Source of the DNA: JAOUEA01 sp963734685
Lineage (GTDB): Bacteria; Actinomycetota; UBA4738; HRBIN12
DNA: 64,000 bases
NCBI GenBank assembly: GCA_963734685.1
Contig: CAVTIC010000002.1
Coordinates: forward strand, 124,001 to 188,000
Reading direction: 5' to 3'
The notes beneath the pieces are model-generated. The model saw only the letters and a list, made by a program, of their open reading frames with translations. It searched no databases and was not told the origin of the DNA. Position 1 is the stretch's first letter. Every line of letters begins with the position of its first letter. This document shows, piece by piece, positions 26,126-34,782 of this stretch. The position numbers and the translations under genes are program-made.

Positions 26126-26494
26126 TTAAGAGCGGACCGGGTCGACCGTGGTTCGGATAGGAGCGGCAAGTGCTCCTCGCAGAAGCTCCAGCGGCTCAGG
26201 ACGGACCCGGTAGTAGACCCATCTGCCGCGTTGCTCTCGACCGACCAGGCCGGCGTCAGCGAGCACCTTCAGGTGATGGCTCACGGTCGGTTGGGACAAC
26301 CCAACTGGCTCCGTGAGATCGCACACGCATGCCTCCCCGTCGGGATCGGCACCGATGATGCTCAGAAGACGGAGCCGAGCAGGATCGGCGAGCACTCGGA
26401 GAGCCGCTGCCAGCCGATCGGCCTCATCCTCTCCTAGTGGGGCAGCCATGACCTGAGGGCAGCACTCCACGTCGATCGTCTGGATCAGCTTCAT
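26126..26494 (-). CDS. ArsR-family metalloregulator (arsenic/metal type)
   Basis: The 122-residue repressor has a winged helix-turn-helix (ALRVLADPARLRLLSII, LSQPTVSHHLKVLADAGLVG, RGRWVYYRV). The recognition-helix neighbour carries CVCDL with Cys56 and Cys58, the As(III)/Sb(III) site of classical ArsR, and there is an extra Cys11-Cys12 pair in VECCPQV. This points to arsenite or a similar thiophilic metal, released from DNA on binding. ATG 26494 is the family start; longer readings run through the operator. No arsB/acr3/arsC follows; the only divergent gene is a 16-residue Cys-rich ORF. Confidence 0.85.
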   Translation of the reverse strand: MKLIQTIDVECCPQVMAAPLGEDEADRLAAALRVLADPARLRLLSIIGADPDGEACVCDLTEPVGLSQPTVSHHLKVLADAGLVGREQRGRWVYYRVRPEPLELLRGALAAPIRTTVDPVRS

Positions 26495-26498
26495 GGTC

Positions 26499-26556
26499 GA
26501 GATATTGACGGCGGTCGATACGTCTGTCAACGTATCGACCGTTGTCGATATATCTC
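26499..26556. promoter_or_regulatory. Symmetric operator between arsR and the Cys-rich micro-ORF
   Basis: Two nested inverted repeats share nearly one centre: GGTCGATACG (26513-26522) with CGTATCGACC (26531-26540), and GAGATAT (26499-26505) with ATATCTC (26550-26556). The placement between divergent starts suits an ArsR dimer or pair of dimers shutting off both directions. Confidence 0.65.
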
Positions 26557-26573
26557 GGAGAGGAGGTGCCGCC

Positions 26574-26624
26574 ATGAACGATCCCTGCTGCCCGTCCGAC
26601 TGTTGCCCGCCTGACTGCTGCTAG
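26574..26624 (+). CDS. Cysteine-rich 16-residue micro-ORF (putative metal-responsive peptide)
   Basis: Directly across the ArsR operator an AGAGGAGGT ribosome-binding site at 26560-26568 leads into ATG 26574, which opens MNDPCCPSDCCPPDCC and stops at 26624. Six of sixteen residues are Cys in three CC pairs separated by Pro and Asp. The strong ribosome-binding site, divergent placement from a metal sensor and composition make chance unlikely. It could chelate metal, act as a leader peptide sensing Cys supply, or serve as a small signal. No homologue is known to me. Confidence 0.5.
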   Translation: MNDPCCPSDCCPPDCC

Positions 26625-26842
26625 CGGAAGACGCGCCGGCGGGTCGCTCCTCGGTCCGGGGAGCGGCTCGCCCGGCGGTTGCCGAACGCACCGACAACCG
26701 GTTGGTTGGGGCGGGCCGTGTCCAAGCGGGTCGGTTGGCCCTTGTCTCGGCCTCGGTCGCGCCGGACGCTGGCATCGAGAGATGTGGCCCGTCCCCTCGC
26801 CCCCGGTGCAGGGCGTGAGGTACGGGCGGAAGGGAGGCGATC

Positions 26843-27253
26843 ATGCGCCTCACGTGGCGAGACGGTCTCGCAACGGTCTTCGTGTTCGTCGCAGTCCTGC
26901 TGTACGTGTCGTGGCTGGCCGGGATGGAGTTGCTCGGGACATCCAGCGCACGCATCGTCGGCGGCGTGGTTCTGGGGCTCGGATTGGCGGCATCGGTCAC
27001 GGCTGTCGTGTACGGCGTCGGTGCCGGGCTGTTTCGGGCGTCGAAGGCGTACCTCGCGCTCGCGTCGATGATCGGACTCGCGGCGCTCGTCGCGGGCGTC
27101 ATCGCCCTGGTCTCGGGTAACGAGATGATGTTGGGCGCGCTCGTGTTCGCGACGGCCGCGCTGTGGGCGATGTCCACGGTCCGACACATGCTCGAGACAG
27201 GAACTCGTGTGGGGGATGAGAAAGGCGACCTGTCGTTCAGGGACGCCGCGTAA
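26843..27253 (+). CDS. Small four-helix membrane protein
   Basis: The 136-residue product has four hydrophobic helices (LATVFVFVAVLLYVSWLAGM, a second about residues 38-58, SKAYLALASMIGLAALVAGV, MLGALVFATAALWAMSTVRH) and a short polar tail. It looks like the small uncharacterised membrane proteins common in actinobacteria; function unknown. ATG 26843 has GGAAGGAGG 5 bases upstream. It lies downstream of the Cys-rich micro-ORF and in the same direction, so it could share ArsR control, though 218 bases separate them. A hairpin follows at 27263. Confidence 0.7.
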   Translation: MRLTWRDGLATVFVFVAVLLYVSWLAGMELLGTSSARIVGGVVLGLGLAASVTAVVYGVGAGLFRASKAYLALASMIGLAALVAGVIALVSGNEMMLGALVFATAALWAMSTVRHMLETGTRVGDEKGDLSFRDAA

Positions 27254-27262
27254 GGGAGTGTG

Positions 27263-27303
27263 GCACGGCAGGTCGGCCGAGGCCGAGATCGTGCCTGCCG
27301 TGC
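27263..27303 (+). terminator. Hairpin after the small membrane protein gene
   Basis: GCACGGCAGG pairs with CCTGCCGTGC around a loop that contains a second small stem (TCGGCC/GGCCGA). There is no T-run, as is common in high-GC actinobacteria. Confidence 0.5.
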
Positions 27304-27496
27304 AACACGATCTCGACGGGCAGTTCGCGGCGGCGCGTGATCGTGGCGAGATGGCGGGGGTGTCGGAAGTGAGCGTCGTGTCCAGGAGAGGCTCACCGCC
27401 GGAGACGGCGTCGCCCGAGAAGAGCACCCCGCGCGTCGGGGTCCCATAGGCCAATCGATCCATGGGCGGATGTTCATGACGAGTTCACCGCTTCTC

Positions 27497-27502
27497 TATG
27501 CT
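27497..27502 (+). promoter_or_regulatory. -10 box of leaderless hyuA
   Basis: TATGCT lies 7 bases before the ATG at 27510 and no Shine-Dalgarno sequence is found, supporting that start over ATG 27498. Confidence 0.4.
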
Positions 27503-27509
27503 CACGCGC

Positions 27510-29531
27510 ATGACACAGCGGGTCGCGGTCGACATCGGAGGGACGTTCACCGACCTCGCCGCCGTGGATGGGTCCGGACGCCTCACCCTCGCGAAGTCGG
27601 ACACCACCCCGTCGTCACCCGACCGCGGCGCGGTACACGCGATCGAACGTTCCGGCGTGGCCCCCGCCGACATCGCGACGTTCGTCCACGGCACCACGGT
27701 GGTGATCAACGCGGTGACGGAGCGCACGGGTGCAACCACCGCGCTGCTCACGACCGCAGGGTTCCGCGACGTCCTGGAGATCGGCCGCGCGAACCGGCCG
27801 GACCTCTACAACCTGGCCTACAGGAAGCCGCGGCCCTTCGTCCCGCGGCGGCGGCGATTCGAGGTAGGCGAGCGCCTGGACCACCGCGGCCGTGAGCTGA
27901 CGCCGCTCGACGAGGCTGCTCTGCCCGCGGTCGCCAAGCGGATCCGCCAGGAGGGGACCGAGGCGCTCGCGATCTGCTTCCTTCACGCCTGGGCCGATCC
28001 CGCGCACGAACGCCGCGCCGCCCAGGTGCTCCGGCCGCTGCTCCCGGACATCGCGATCGTCTGCTCGCATGAGGTGAGCGGCGAGTGGCGCGAGTTCGAA
28101 CGGAGCTCCACGGCGGTGCTCTCCGCGTACGTGAAGCCGGTGGTCGGCCGGTACCTTGCCAGACTCGAAGCAACGCTCCGCGGCATCGGCGTCGAGGCAC
28201 CGCTGTACGGGATGCGCTCGGCAGGGGGGGTGGCTTCGTTCGCGCGGGCCACGGCGAACCCGATCACGTTGTTGGAGTCGGGACCGGTCGCAGGGGTCGA
28301 GGCGGCCGCGGAGGTGGGGCGGCGGATGGGCGCGCACCACGTGCTTACGCTCGACATCGGCGGCACGACCGCGAAGACCTCGGCCGTGCGCGACGGCCGT
28401 CCGGCGATCGAGACGCTCTACCACGTGGAACGCACACCGACGTCCGCGGGGTACCCGATCCAGCTGCCCGTGGTGCAGATCGTCGAGATCGGAGCGGGCG
28501 GCGGGTCGATCGCCTGGGTCGACGAGGCGGGTGGGCTACATGTCGGACCGCTGAGCGCCGGCGCCGAGCCAGGCCCCGCGTGCTACGGTCGCGGAGGACC
28601 AGACGCGACGATCACCGACGCGAACCTGGTCGCCGGTCGGCTGGACCCGGACTTCTTCCTCGGCGGCACGATGCCTCTGGATCTCGGCGCCGCACAGGAT
28701 GCACTAGCCAGACTGGGCTCGGCGCTCGACACCGACGCGCGCACCGCCGCGCGCGGCGTGCTCAGGTACGCGGTCGCACAGATGGCCCACGCCCTGCGGC
28801 TGGTGACGGTGCGGCGCGGCCATGACCCGCGTGACTTCACGTTCGTGGCGTTCGGCGGCGCGGGCCCGCTGCACGCGACGCTCCTCGCCCGCGAGCTCGG
28901 GATCCGCCGCACGGTGATCCCGCCCGCACCCGGCCACTTCTCTGCGGTCGGGATGCTGCACGGGCGCCTCCGAGCCGACGCGGTCCGTACGCGCGTCGGG
29001 CCGTTGGAGCCCTCGCTGCTCGGACCGCTCCTGGACGAGCTGCAGGCCGAGGCGGCCGGCCAGCTCCCTGACGGCGGTCCCGCCGAGGTCCAGCGATTCG
29101 CGCAGCTTCGGTACACCGGGCAGGAGCACACGCTCGAGGTCCCGGTTCCCCACGGCGAGGTCACCCCGGGAACGGCGGTCGCGGTCCGTGCCGCTTTCGA
29201 CCGCGCATCCGAGGAGGCCTACGCGTTCTCGCTGGACCAACCCGTACAGCTGGTGGCGGCGCGCGCGGCAGCCTCGGTGCCGGCGGATCCCTTCTCCTGG
29301 CGCGTGGACGAGCGCACACCCGACCACGAGCTCTCACTGCGGGAGGTCGACCTGGACGAGCACGGCGGCGTGCAGGTCCTGAGGGCCGAGCATCGCGGCG
29401 CCTTGGAGGAGGGCGCGCCGATAGCCGGACCCGTGGTCTTGGAGGAAGCCGCGTCCACCACCCTGGTGCTCCCCGACCAGACCGTCACCCGCGACGCCGA
29501 GGGGAACCTCCTGATCGAGGAGGCGGGATGA
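27510..29531 (+). CDS. hyuA: Hydantoinase A / N-methylhydantoinase-oxoprolinase subunit A
   Basis: The 673-residue protein belongs to the HyuA/oxoprolinase family: an N-terminal VAVDIGGTFTDLAAVD phosphate loop, TFVHGTTVVINAVTERTGA, an internal LTLDIGGTTAKTSAV ASKHA motif, EIGAGGGSIAWVDEAG, the GPACYGRGGPDATITDAN signature and FVAFGGAGPLHATLLARELG near the end. These enzymes open a cyclic imide or lactam ring (hydantoins, 5-oxoproline) using ATP, together with HyuB. It overlaps hyuB by ATGA. The leaderless start at 27510 is preferred. The exact substrate cannot be read from sequence. Confidence 0.92.
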   Translation: MTQRVAVDIGGTFTDLAAVDGSGRLTLAKSDTTPSSPDRGAVHAIERSGVAPADIATFVHGTTVVINAVTERTGATTALLTTAGFRDVLEIGRANRPDLYNLAYRKPRPFVPRRRRFEVGERLDHRGRELTPLDEAALPAVAKRIRQEGTEALAICFLHAWADPAHERRAAQVLRPLLPDIAIVCSHEVSGEWREFERSSTAVLSAYVKPVVGRYLARLEATLRGIGVEAPLYGMRSAGGVASFARATANPITLLESGPVAGVEAAAEVGRRMGAHHVLTLDIGGTTAKTSAVRDGRPAIETLYHVERTPTSAGYPIQLPVVQIVEIGAGGGSIAWVDEAGGLHVGPLSAGAEPGPACYGRGGPDATITDANLVAGRLDPDFFLGGTMPLDLGAAQDALARLGSALDTDARTAARGVLRYAVAQMAHALRLVTVRRGHDPRDFTFVAFGGAGPLHATLLARELGIRRTVIPPAPGHFSAVGMLHGRLRADAVRTRVGPLEPSLLGPLLDELQAEAAGQLPDGGPAEVQRFAQLRYTGQEHTLEVPVPHGEVTPGTAVAVRAAFDRASEEAYAFSLDQPVQLVAARAAASVPADPFSWRVDERTPDHELSLREVDLDEHGGVQVLRAEHRGALEEGAPIAGPVVLEEAASTTLVLPDQTVTRDAEGNLLIEEAG

Positions 29532-31195
29532 CCGATCGCTTCACGATGGACGTGCTCCGCGAGGCGTTCCTCGCCGTCGCCGACGAGATGTTCGTCTCGC
29601 TGCAGCGCACCTCGCAGAGTCCCGTGATCTACGAAGTGCTCGACTTCGCGGTGGGGATCACCGACCCTGCCGGCGAGCTGGTGAGCCAGGGCAACGGGAT
29701 CGCCGGCTTCCTGGGGCCGCTGGGCGAGGCGGTCCGCGACACACACGCGCGCGTCCCCGACCTGGAGCCCGGCGACGTGATCGCGACGAACGACCCGTAC
29801 GCGGGGGGCGGCACGCACCTTTCGGACGTGGCACTCGTGCGACCGATCTTCGTGGACGGGGAGCTCGCGGCGTTCGCCGCCGCGAAGGGCCACTGGACGG
29901 AGGTGGGCGGCAAAGATCCGGGATCGTGGACCGCCGACTCTCGCGACGTCTTCCAGGAAGGCCTGCAGCTGCCGTTCGTGAAGGCCTACCGGCGCGGCGC
30001 CCTCGACCGTGACATCGCAGCGATCCTGCAGGCGAACTCGCGTCTGCCCGAACAGGTCCTCGGCGACCTGGTGGCGCAGGCCGCCTGCCTGGAGGTTGCC
30101 GAGCGCCGTTTCCTCGAACTGTGCGGCCGCTACGGCGTCGGCACGGTGCGTGAGGTAATGGTGCACGTGCACGAGCGGAGCGAGGCGCTGGCTCGGGCGG
30201 CCTTGAAGACCCTTCCGCCCGGCACATACACGGCCGAGGACCTGATCGACGACGACGGCGTGGGCGGCGGTCCGTTTCCGATCAAGGTGGCGGTCACGAT
30301 CACGCCCGACGAGATGGTCTGCGACTTCACCGGCTCGCACGCGCAGGTGGGCGGGCCGGTGAACACCACCTGGAGCGGGCTGACCTCGGGGGTGCGCACG
30401 ATCTTCAAGGCGGTGACCGATCCCGCTGAGCCGCCATCGGACGGCTGGTTCCGCCCGCTTCGGATCGTCTGCCCTGAGGGCACGATCTTCACCGCCCAGA
30501 GGCCGGCTCCCGTGGCCGCGTACTTCGAGACCACCGAGCCGGCGAGCGACCTGGTGTGGAAGGCCTTGTGTCCGCTGCTGCCGGAGCGGCTCACCGCGGG
30601 GAGCTTCGTCTCAGTGTGCTCGACGTCGATCTCGACCACGCATCCGGACACCGGTGAGGAGACGCTGCTGGTAGAGCCGCAGCCCGGCGGCTGGGGCGCG
30701 AGCGCGGTCGCCGACGGCGAGAGCGCACTCGTGAGCGTCGGCGACGGCGAGACCTACACGATCCCGGCAGAGATCTGCGAACAACGCTACGGCGTGCGCG
30801 TGGAGCGGGTGGCGTTCGACATCGTGCCGGGCGCGGGCGCGGGGCGGCGCCGCGGCGGGCCGGGGCTCGTGAAGGAGTACCGGATCCTGTCGGACCGGGC
30901 GCTGCTGACGGTGGTGTTCGGGCGGCACAAGTACCCGCCGTGGGGCGTAGACGGCGGCCTCGAGGGCTCGCCGAACGCGATCGAGATCGTGCCGGCCGAC
31001 GGCTCGACGCCGGCGCGGTTCGGCAAGGCGGCCGCGTATCCGCTGCGGGAGGGGGACCTCGTGCGGCTGCGCACCGGGACGGGCGGCGGCTACGGCGATC
31101 CCCGCGAGCGCGAACCCGAGCGCGTCCGTGAGGACCTTGCCGACGAGATGATCGGCCCCGAGGAAGCCAGAGTTCTCTACGGGTTCGAAGGCTGA
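29528..31195 (+). CDS. hyuB: Hydantoinase B / oxoprolinase subunit B
   Basis: The 555-residue partner of HyuA shows the family landmarks: MDVLREAFLAVADEMFVSLQ at the start, SPVIYEVLDFAVGITDPAGE, DVIATNDPYAGGGTHLSDVA, the KGHWTEVGGKDPGSW segment, DFTGSHAQVGGPVNTTWSGL, and GAGAGRRRGGPGLVKEYRIL. It ends with LREGDLVRLRTGTGGGYGDP, the usual tail. Together with HyuA it would hydrolyse cyclic amides with ATP in the cytoplasm. It is translationally coupled to hyuA. It is convergent with the pucR-type regulator. Confidence 0.92.
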   Translation: MTDRFTMDVLREAFLAVADEMFVSLQRTSQSPVIYEVLDFAVGITDPAGELVSQGNGIAGFLGPLGEAVRDTHARVPDLEPGDVIATNDPYAGGGTHLSDVALVRPIFVDGELAAFAAAKGHWTEVGGKDPGSWTADSRDVFQEGLQLPFVKAYRRGALDRDIAAILQANSRLPEQVLGDLVAQAACLEVAERRFLELCGRYGVGTVREVMVHVHERSEALARAALKTLPPGTYTAEDLIDDDGVGGGPFPIKVAVTITPDEMVCDFTGSHAQVGGPVNTTWSGLTSGVRTIFKAVTDPAEPPSDGWFRPLRIVCPEGTIFTAQRPAPVAAYFETTEPASDLVWKALCPLLPERLTAGSFVSVCSTSISTTHPDTGEETLLVEPQPGGWGASAVADGESALVSVGDGETYTIPAEICEQRYGVRVERVAFDIVPGAGAGRRRGGPGLVKEYRILSDRALLTVVFGRHKYPPWGVDGGLEGSPNAIEIVPADGSTPARFGKAAAYPLREGDLVRLRTGTGGGYGDPREREPERVREDLADEMIGPEEARVLYGFEG

Positions 31196-31267
31196 AACCG
31201 GTCGGGCCGGAGCGCCGAGCTCAGCTGGAACCATCCGGTGATGTCCCGCGGACGCAGGGCGTCAGCT

Positions 31268-32740
31268 TCAGGCCAACAAGCGTGCGCGACAGGCCAGCTG
31301 CAGCGCGAGGCGAGCATCGGGGTCATCGGGATCCACCTCGAGCTGGTCCCTGATCCGCGCGATCCGGTACGCGACGGCGTTGCGGTGCAGGTGCAGCCTC
31401 CGAGAGGTGCGCGTCACCGAGCCTTGTTCGTCGAGGAAGACCTGCAAGGTCCGGATCGCCTCGTCGGCACGCCGGCCGCCGAGTTGTTCGAGCGGCTCCA
31501 ACAACGAGGAGACCGAACGCCGGGCCGAGTCCGTGGCGTACCACTCGGCGAGCATCGCCCGCAGCCCCGACGCGTCGAACACCGCGGGCCCTTGGCCATG
31601 CCGTGCGGCGGCCAGAGCGGCACGCGCCTCGCCGGCGGAGGCTCGAAGGCCGGCGGGCCCCAGGTGTTCGCCGCCGATCCCGACCCGGGGCGCGATGGGC
31701 GGGAACCGCTCCTCCAGCGCCGTCTGGACCGCGGCGCCGGCAGTGAAGACGGCCGTCGCTCCGCGGGCGCCCGATTCCGTGTCGGTATCACGCACCAGCA
31801 CGACGTGCCCCTCCGAGCGCGCAAGGTGCCATGTGCCACTCGCGGCACGCGCGGCCGCCAACGCGATCCGTTCGACCGCCCGCCGCAGTTCCTCCACGTG
31901 GACGGGATCGTCGGAGATGCCTTCATCGAACCCGACGAGCGTCACCGTGTGCCAGGCGTCGACAGGGAGCCCGAGAGCCCGCGCGCGTCGCAGCAGCGAC
32001 GCGTCGCGCCCGGGCTCCGTCGCGAGCAGCTCGGTCAGCAGCTCCGACCGGCTCCGGACGGGCGCGTCCTGTTCCCGCCGCACGCGCCCCATCGCGGTCG
32101 CGACGTCAGCTGCAGCGGCGCGGAGCAGCAGGATCTGGACCGCCCCGCCGCCAGGCGCCACGAGCCACGCCTCGCGGATCCCGTCGACGTCGATCGGCTC
32201 AGCGAGCAGCCCCGACAGTGGCTCGCCCAGCGCCGCTCCCGGCAGGGCCGCCCCCACCGCGGCGAGGGTTCCCGACACATCTGCCCCGGCGTCCCGCGCC
32301 CGATCGAGCGCTCGCACCCCGGCCGCCGCGGATTCGAGCGAGACTGCCGCGTCGCCGCGGAGGAGCGCGCCGAGCGCCGCGGCGAGCTCCGCGAGGTCCG
32401 CACCCTCGATCACCGCGAGCATGGCGAGGTGCGCGCGGTTCGCCACCGCTCGCGCTGAGCGAGAGAGGACGTCGCCGTCGGCGGCTGCGAGCGCGATCCC
32501 CGCGATACGGCGCTCAACCCCACGCCGCAGTGCGACGTCGAATCGGTACGTACCCGCCTCACGCGAGGCGGCGCGCGTGAGGAGCACGAGGGCACCGAAC
32601 GGCGCCAGCTCGACGTCTCCGAGCGTCTCCGCGAGAGCGAGCGAACGCACGTCTCGCTCCAGGCCGAACCCGGTGAGTAGGCGGAGGCGGTCACCGCCCA
32701 CGCCGGCGATCACCGCCGCGATATTGGGCATTTCGCACAT
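31268..32740 (-). CDS. PucR-family transcriptional regulator (C-terminal helix-turn-helix)
   Basis: The 490-residue protein ends in the PucR-type HTH: TLQVFLDEQGSVTRTSRRLH and RNAVAYRIARIRDQLEVD. Ahead of it lies a GGDEF-related domain (VTLVGFDEGISDDPVHVEEL, RVGIGGEHLGPAGLRASAGE), and the N-terminal 200 residues are a sensor region. PucR regulators control purine, hydantoin and other catabolic genes in response to pathway metabolites. It is divergent from the DUF917 operon, with an inverted repeat between them. ATG 32740 is used; ATG 32731 (MPNIAAVIAG) is an alternative. It is the likely regulator of this cluster. Confidence 0.85.
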   Translation of the reverse strand: MCEMPNIAAVIAGVGGDRLRLLTGFGLERDVRSLALAETLGDVELAPFGALVLLTRAASREAGTYRFDVALRRGVERRIAGIALAAADGDVLSRSARAVANRAHLAMLAVIEGADLAELAAALGALLRGDAAVSLESAAAGVRALDRARDAGADVSGTLAAVGAALPGAALGEPLSGLLAEPIDVDGIREAWLVAPGGGAVQILLLRAAAADVATAMGRVRREQDAPVRSRSELLTELLATEPGRDASLLRRARALGLPVDAWHTVTLVGFDEGISDDPVHVEELRRAVERIALAAARAASGTWHLARSEGHVVLVRDTDTESGARGATAVFTAGAAVQTALEERFPPIAPRVGIGGEHLGPAGLRASAGEARAALAAARHGQGPAVFDASGLRAMLAEWYATDSARRSVSSLLEPLEQLGGRRADEAIRTLQVFLDEQGSVTRTSRRLHLHRNAVAYRIARIRDQLEVDPDDPDARLALQLACRARLLA

Positions 32741-32763
32741 ATATAACCCGAATCGTGTGCGAA
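32732..32763. promoter_or_regulatory. Inverted repeat between pucR-type gene and DUF917 operon
   Basis: TTCGCACA (32732-32739) and TGTGCGAA (32756-32763) are a perfect 8-bp inverted repeat around a 16-base AT-richer centre. It overlaps the first codons of the regulator gene and could be its own operator. The right half with its flank, TGTGCGAACTG, recurs at 42523-42533 just past the end of the cluster. Confidence 0.55.
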
Positions 32764-32824
32764 CTGCACTTCCTCGTGCGCCGGCGCGCGGCGTAGCGTT
32801 ACGTCCTGAGAGGGGAGGGGCATC

Positions 32825-33916
32825 GTGCTGATCGACGGATCGAACGTCCGGGCGATGGCGATCGGGTGCTCGATCCTGGGCGCCGGTGGCGGCGGCGACA
32901 CCGCTGTCGGTGTGCTCGCCGCACTCCAGGCCATCGAGGAGTTCGGCCCGGTGCCGATGGTCGATCTCGACGAACTCGACGACGAGGCGCTCGTGATGCC
33001 ATGCGGCGGGATCGGGGCACCGCTGATCTGGATAGAGAAGATCGACCGCGGCGACGAGATCTCCAGGCTTATCCCGGTGGTCGAGCGGATCCACGACGCC
33101 AAGGTCGCAGCGCTGATGTCAGCGGAGATCGGCGGTTCGAACGGCCTCGCGCCCGTGGCGTGGGCAGCGCGCGCCGGGCTCCCCATGGTGGACGCCGACG
33201 GCATGGGTCGTGCGTTCCCCGAGGTTCCCCAGGTGACGATGGAGGTCGCCGGTATCTCGCCGAACCCCGCCGTGATGACCGACGAGCGCGGCAACGTCGT
33301 GATCTTCGAGGGTGTGGACGGTCGATGGATGGAACGCATGGAGCGCGCGATGGCCGTGGAGTTCGGGGGGCAGGGCTACTCCTCCGAGTACCAGATGACC
33401 GTCCTCCAAGCGAAGACCGCGACGGCGCGCGGCACGGTCTCCCTCGCGATCCGCATCGGGGAGGCCGTGCTCGGCGCTCCGCACGATCCGATCGCATCCT
33501 TGACTGAGACGATCGACGCCGTGAGCGTGATCGAAGGCAAGATCGTCGATGTCGAGCGGCGGATCACGGGCGGGTTCGTCCGTGGGTCCGCGACGATCGA
33601 AGGGCTCGGCGCCGATGCCGGCCGCGTCCTGCGGCTGGAGATCCAGAACGAGAACCTCGTCGCACTCGAGGACGGGGGGGTGCGTGCGATGGTGCCGGAC
33701 ATCATCACGGTCTGCGACACGCAGACGGGCCGGGCGGTCCACACCGAGCGCCTGCGCTACGGCCAGCGCGTCACGGTGATCGCGTTCCCTTGCGACCCGA
33801 TCTGGCGGACGGAACGAGGTCTCGAGCTGGCGGGCCCGTGGGCGTTCGGCTACGAACTCGACTATGTCCCGATCGAGGCGATCCAGATCGCCGGACAGGA
33901 GGACTCCGATGCCTGA
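32825..33916 (+). CDS. DUF917 family protein (S-methyl-thiohydantoin desulfurase-like)
   Basis: The 363-residue protein has the DUF917 plan: NVRAMAIGCSILGAGGGGDT near the start, GPVPMVDLDELDDEALVMPC, EIGGSNGLAPVAWAARAGLP with VDADGMGRAFPEVPQ, and the C-terminal domain LRLEIQNENLVALEDGGVRA and VPDIITVCD. This family occurs next to hydantoinase genes and, as I recall, is also named after S-methyl-thiohydantoin desulfurase. The reaction here is not established. GTG 32825 follows GGGAGGGG. It heads an operon of overlapping genes (33909, 34225, 34775) and faces the PucR regulator. Confidence 0.85.
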   Translation: MLIDGSNVRAMAIGCSILGAGGGGDTAVGVLAALQAIEEFGPVPMVDLDELDDEALVMPCGGIGAPLIWIEKIDRGDEISRLIPVVERIHDAKVAALMSAEIGGSNGLAPVAWAARAGLPMVDADGMGRAFPEVPQVTMEVAGISPNPAVMTDERGNVVIFEGVDGRWMERMERAMAVEFGGQGYSSEYQMTVLQAKTATARGTVSLAIRIGEAVLGAPHDPIASLTETIDAVSVIEGKIVDVERRITGGFVRGSATIEGLGADAGRVLRLEIQNENLVALEDGGVRAMVPDIITVCDTQTGRAVHTERLRYGQRVTVIAFPCDPIWRTERGLELAGPWAFGYELDYVPIEAIQIAGQEDSDA

Positions 33917-34232
33917 GGAGTCCGCGGTGCTCGCCGAGGACGAGGCGATCGAGATGTTCGCCTTCCTGATGACCTCGGCAAGGAGCCAGCTCGACGACCC
34001 ATGCCGGTACGCCTCGATGCGTCTGCTCACCGCCGCCGAGGAGCTCAGGGATCGGATCGCAGAGCGGGTCGGCCCCGAGACCCGGGAGCTCCTCGAGCGA
34101 ACGCGGCCCACGACCGCGTTCGCACAGACGCACACGAACGACCTCGAGGCGTACACGTCGGCCCTCGACGACCTCTGCGCGCAGACCGCCCGGTTCCTCG
34201 TCGAGCGCTTCGGGGAGGCGAACGATGGCTGA
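33909..34232 (+). CDS. Small helical protein (DUF6092-like)
   Basis: A 107-residue, largely helical soluble protein: AIEMFAFLMTSARSQLDDPC, RYASMRLLTAAEELRDRIAE, and LEAYTSALDDLCAQTARFLV. The pattern recalls DUF6092, small actinobacterial proteins near hydantoinase-like genes, but the match is from memory. It overlaps DUF917 by 8 bases and the nitroreductase by 8 bases, so it is firmly part of the operon. It may be an accessory or structural subunit; no catalytic motif is visible. Confidence 0.65.
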   Translation: MPEESAVLAEDEAIEMFAFLMTSARSQLDDPCRYASMRLLTAAEELRDRIAERVGPETRELLERTRPTTAFAQTHTNDLEAYTSALDDLCAQTARFLVERFGEANDG

Positions 34233-34782
34233 GGCGATGCTCGAGCTGATCGCGAACCGTCGGGTCGTGCGGGTGATGACCGACGAGCCCGTGGCCCGCG
34301 AGGACCTCGAGCGGATCCTGAACGCGGGACGCTGGGCCCCGACCGGCGGCAACACGCGCAGCGTCCGGTTCGTCGCGGTCGAGGACCCGACGACCCTCCG
34401 GCTGCTGCGGATGGTCTCGCCGGGGATGCTGCAGCGTCCCGCCGCGGCGATCGTGCTGTGCCTGGACGCCGACGTCGCGGAGGCCGAGGGCGTGAGCCCG
34501 ACCGATCCGACGCCCGGGTACGACATCGGGACGACGATGCAGACGATGCTGCTCGCGGCCCATGCGCTCGGCCTCGGCGCGGGGCCCGTCAGCTCCTGCT
34601 CGTGGGCGGCCGTGGCCGTCGTCCTGTCCCTGCCGCCCAACCTGCTGCCGCGGATGATCGTGTGTCTCGGGCACGCGGCCCCGCCCGCAGAGCAGATGCC
34701 GATGCGCGCCCCGAAGGTGACGTGGCGCGACCTCACGCACTGGGAGCGGTACGAGGTCGCGGAAGGAGGTCCCCGTGGCTAG
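34225..34782 (+). CDS. Nitroreductase-family flavoprotein
   Basis: The 185-residue protein opens ELIANRRVVRVMTDEPVARE, DLERILNAGRWAPTGGNTRS, the FMN-binding start of nitroreductases, and contains DIGTTMQTMLLAAHALGLGA with GPVSSCSWAAV and a late PRMIVCLGHAAPP. Members use FMN and NAD(P)H to reduce nitro groups, quinones or conjugated C=C bonds, and some dehydrogenate rings. In this operon it might reduce or oxidise the cyclic substrate. It is slightly short for the family (usually 190-220). It overlaps both neighbours by 8 bases, so it is translationally coupled. Confidence 0.88.
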   Translation: MAEAMLELIANRRVVRVMTDEPVAREDLERILNAGRWAPTGGNTRSVRFVAVEDPTTLRLLRMVSPGMLQRPAAAIVLCLDADVAEAEGVSPTDPTPGYDIGTTMQTMLLAAHALGLGAGPVSSCSWAAVAVVLSLPPNLLPRMIVCLGHAAPPAEQMPMRAPKVTWRDLTHWERYEVAEGGPRG

